Below are positions 4,087 to 5,748 of a DNA stretch of 5,748 nucleotides, piece by piece. The stretch spans positions 1-5,748 of the forward strand of contig JAUWHN010000003.1 of the NCBI GenBank assembly GCA_030605865.1, given 5' to 3'. The stretch is from Candidatus Portnoyibacteriota bacterium (lineage in GTDB: Bacteria > Patescibacteriota > Minisyncoccia > RBG-13-40-8-A > JAUWHN01). The translations under genes and the position numbers were made by a program. Position 1 is the first letter of the stretch. Every line of letters starts with the position of its first letter. Under the pieces are notes generated by a model that did no database searches, was not told the origin of the DNA, and saw only the letters and a program-made list of their open reading frames with translations.

Positions 4087-5748
4087 CTAAAGTTCTAACT
4101 CATTAACTTTCTCCCAATCTAATTCGTTTAGAACAACAATTTCTTGATCGCCGATTATATACAGATAATCATTTATATAAATTGCTCTTCTGACAGAAGT
4201 CTGGCTTATTGCTTTTACTAATTTTAGTTCGTCATTTTTATAGGAGAAAATATAAGCTCCCCTACCTCCGGGTAAGAAAAATATCTCGTGTTTTTTATCC
4301 AGCAAAAAAGCGTGGTGGGTATTTAACACATCTGACCAGTATTCATCCAATATATATTTATCTGCTTCGGCTGGATTTTCCGGAGAAGCTACATCAAATA
4401 AAGAAATCTTTACCTTGGAACTTTCCTTGCCAATGCCTAAAATCTTATCTTTTGTGATGGGGTGAAGATATGAGGAATAACCCGGTATTTTTAGCTCACC
4501 CTTTAATTCCGGATTTTTGGGATTAGATAAATCCAAGACATAAAAAGGATCAACTTGTTTGAAAGTAACCACATAACCTTTATCTTCTATAAATCGAACC
4601 GAATAAATTCTCTCCCCTATTCCGAGATTTTTAACCGAGCCCTGAATTTTCAAATCCTTATCTAAAACATAAACATCGCTGGCGCTTTCTCCTCCACTAA
4701 TTCCGCCCAGCCATCCCCATCTTTGACCAATAGTTGTTGCTATTCTCAAGTGGTCTTCGTATTCATCCAAAGAGAATTGATTTAATGGACGACCCGGAAC
4801 ACTGCCAGTACCCTCTACTTTAAATCCATCTAATCCTATTTTTACTATCCCGACTTTTTCAAGTTCTCTTTTGCGCTCGTTATAATAATCCGACATTCTG
4901 TTCTCTATTTCATTTTCTGCTTTTAGTTTTTCGTCATCATCCAAAGAATTATAATATTCCTGCAAAATAATTGAAAATTCCGTAAATTTTGCTGCACTGC
5001 TTATATCATAACCCTCAAGTCTTTCCAATCTTTCAATAATCCGACTCGGGATTATATCTTTGCACTTTTCTTTGAAAAAATCAGAGTAAAATTTAACAAT
5101 GCTTTCATAATAAGAATAGGTAACATAAATTGCGTTCGTTGACATATAAACCACAGATGAGCCGGAAGTTCCGACAAAAGAAACAGTATTCTCAACCTTT
5201 CCTGAATTTGGATTAAGAATCATAACATTATAAGTAATATCCACCGGAACATTGGTAACAGGATGATAAATATCTACACATCTTATTTCTAAAGAAGTTC
5301 CTTCCACAGTCAATGGTCTGATTGGGCAGGGGCGATGAGTATTAATTCTGGTTGCAGTGATTAAATAGAGCTTGTCACCATAAAGTCTGGTTCCGGTTAT
5401 ATAGTTTTTGTTTTCCAATTCCGCTGTCCATTTCTTTTCTGGAGATTTGGGATTAGAAATATTGTAGCCGTAAATTTTGTCACCAGAAAAAACCATTAAA
5501 ATATCTCCACTTAAAAGCAAATCACCTCTTTTATCAATCTTGCCTTCAACTTCTAAATCTGCTGGAGGGAATGCCTTTATTACCTTTGTTTCGCCTGTGA
5601 AATGTCGCGGCAACACTATCGTTCTTTCTAAAAATGGTCTCCAGTAATAGCCTTTTCCTGAGGAAAAATAGATTTCCTTGCCATCAGTTTTAACAATATC
5701 CGGTTCGTCAATTCCCATAACTTGAACAGTGGTTTCGGAAACTCTTTC
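4087..5748 (-). CDS. Secreted beta-propeller protein (PF09826-like), N-terminus missing
   Basis: The frame stays open to the window end, giving 553 residues; the methionine encoded at 5716-5718 is internal, because the conserved opening TTVQVMGIDEPDIVKTDG (residues 6-23) starts upstream of it. That motif, repeated strands such as GDILMVFSGDKIYGYNI and YVLDLSNPKNPELKGELKIPG, and late LNTHHAFLLDKKHEIFFLP match the family described as secreted proteins with a C-terminal beta-propeller distantly related to WD40. A charged, largely helical insertion (about residues 212-300, from YYESIVKFYSDF to ERKRELEKVG) sits between blades, followed by GSVPGRPLNQFSLDEY; I recall the same arrangement in archaeal members. 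Three Cys (141, 157, 229) are visible. The missing N-terminus should hold the signal peptide. Likely outside the membrane; molecular role unknown. It is first of a two-gene operon with the kinase/transferase fusion 8 nt downstream. Confidence 0.9.
   Translation of the reverse strand, partial: ERVSETTVQVMGIDEPDIVKTDGKEIYFSSGKGYYWRPFLERTIVLPRHFTGETKVIKAFPPADLEVEGKIDKRGDLLLSGDILMVFSGDKIYGYNISNPKSPEKKWTAELENKNYITGTRLYGDKLYLITATRINTHRPCPIRPLTVEGTSLEIRCVDIYHPVTNVPVDITYNVMILNPNSGKVENTVSFVGTSGSSVVYMSTNAIYVTYSYYESIVKFYSDFFKEKCKDIIPSRIIERLERLEGYDISSAAKFTEFSIILQEYYNSLDDDEKLKAENEIENRMSDYYNERKRELEKVGIVKIGLDGFKVEGTGSVPGRPLNQFSLDEYEDHLRIATTIGQRWGWLGGISGGESASDVYVLDKDLKIQGSVKNLGIGERIYSVRFIEDKGYVVTFKQVDPFYVLDLSNPKNPELKGELKIPGYSSYLHPITKDKILGIGKESSKVKISLFDVASPENPAEADKYILDEYWSDVLNTHHAFLLDKKHEIFFLPGGRGAYIFSYKNDELKLVKAISQTSVRRAIYINDYLYIIGDQEIVVLNELDWEKVNELEL

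Noticed and set aside
4209..4457. Plus-strand 82-codon frame inside the beta-propeller gene
   Set aside because: Antisense shadow of a clearly conserved coding sequence, with no start signals.
5716..5718. Start of the beta-propeller gene at the minus-strand ATG here
   Set aside because: The family motif TTVQV...DEPDIVKTDG begins upstream and the frame stays open to 5748; the N-terminus with its signal peptide is outside the window.
1..5748. CRISPR array, insertion sequence, tRNA or alternative genetic code
   Set aside because: No regularly spaced repeats, transposase, terminal inverted repeats with target duplication, or cloverleaf were seen. Genes end in TAA, TAG and TGA with no need for recoding.

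Overview
The window reads as a piece of chromosome from a low-GC bacterium of the Candidate Phyla Radiation (Patescibacteria, most likely Parcubacteria-like). This is inference from gene content: a ComEC channel encoded apart from a membrane-anchored ComEC-type metallo-beta-lactamase (MBL) protein, an extended nucleoside diphosphate kinase, a secreted PF09826-type beta-propeller protein, an archaeal-style adenylate-kinase-like domain fused to a nucleoside-deoxyribosyltransferase-like domain, and at least one gene without a Shine-Dalgarno site. No rRNA or marker gene is present to fix the taxonomy.

Layout. Bases 1-842 (+) hold the C-terminal part of the ComEC/Rec2 DNA-uptake channel, cut by the window start. 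Bases 854-1213 (-) hold an unrecognised 119-residue basic protein with its own strong Shine-Dalgarno site, a sigma70-like promoter, an operator-like repeat in its leader and a terminator built into the 3' end of comEC. Bases 1295-2161 (+) encode the MBL domain that belongs with ComEC, carrying a perfect 24-bp palindrome inside the reading frame. Bases 2228-2818 (+) encode a 196-residue nucleoside diphosphate kinase that looks leaderless. Bases 2819-3067 hold no convincing protein gene. They carry two DnaA-box-like sites one helical turn apart, a promoter, a rod-shaped structured RNA of about 150 nt that resembles 6S RNA, and a bidirectional terminator. From 3083 to the window end a minus-strand operon holds, in transcription order, a secreted beta-propeller protein (cut by the window end) and, 8 nt later, the kinase/deoxyribosyltransferase fusion.

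Function. The ComEC channel and the MBL protein probably act together at the membrane in DNA uptake: the MBL domain is expected to process or degrade the non-transported strand or incoming DNA. Ndk and the fusion protein both point to nucleotide handling, which would fit an organism that salvages nucleotides from imported nucleic acid, but nothing in the sequence ties them into one pathway. The item most worth follow-up is the structured RNA at 2881-3063: its promoter, the end-to-end closing stem starting at the predicted +1, a hairpin in the 3' side of a central bubble, and the terminator all agree with one another.
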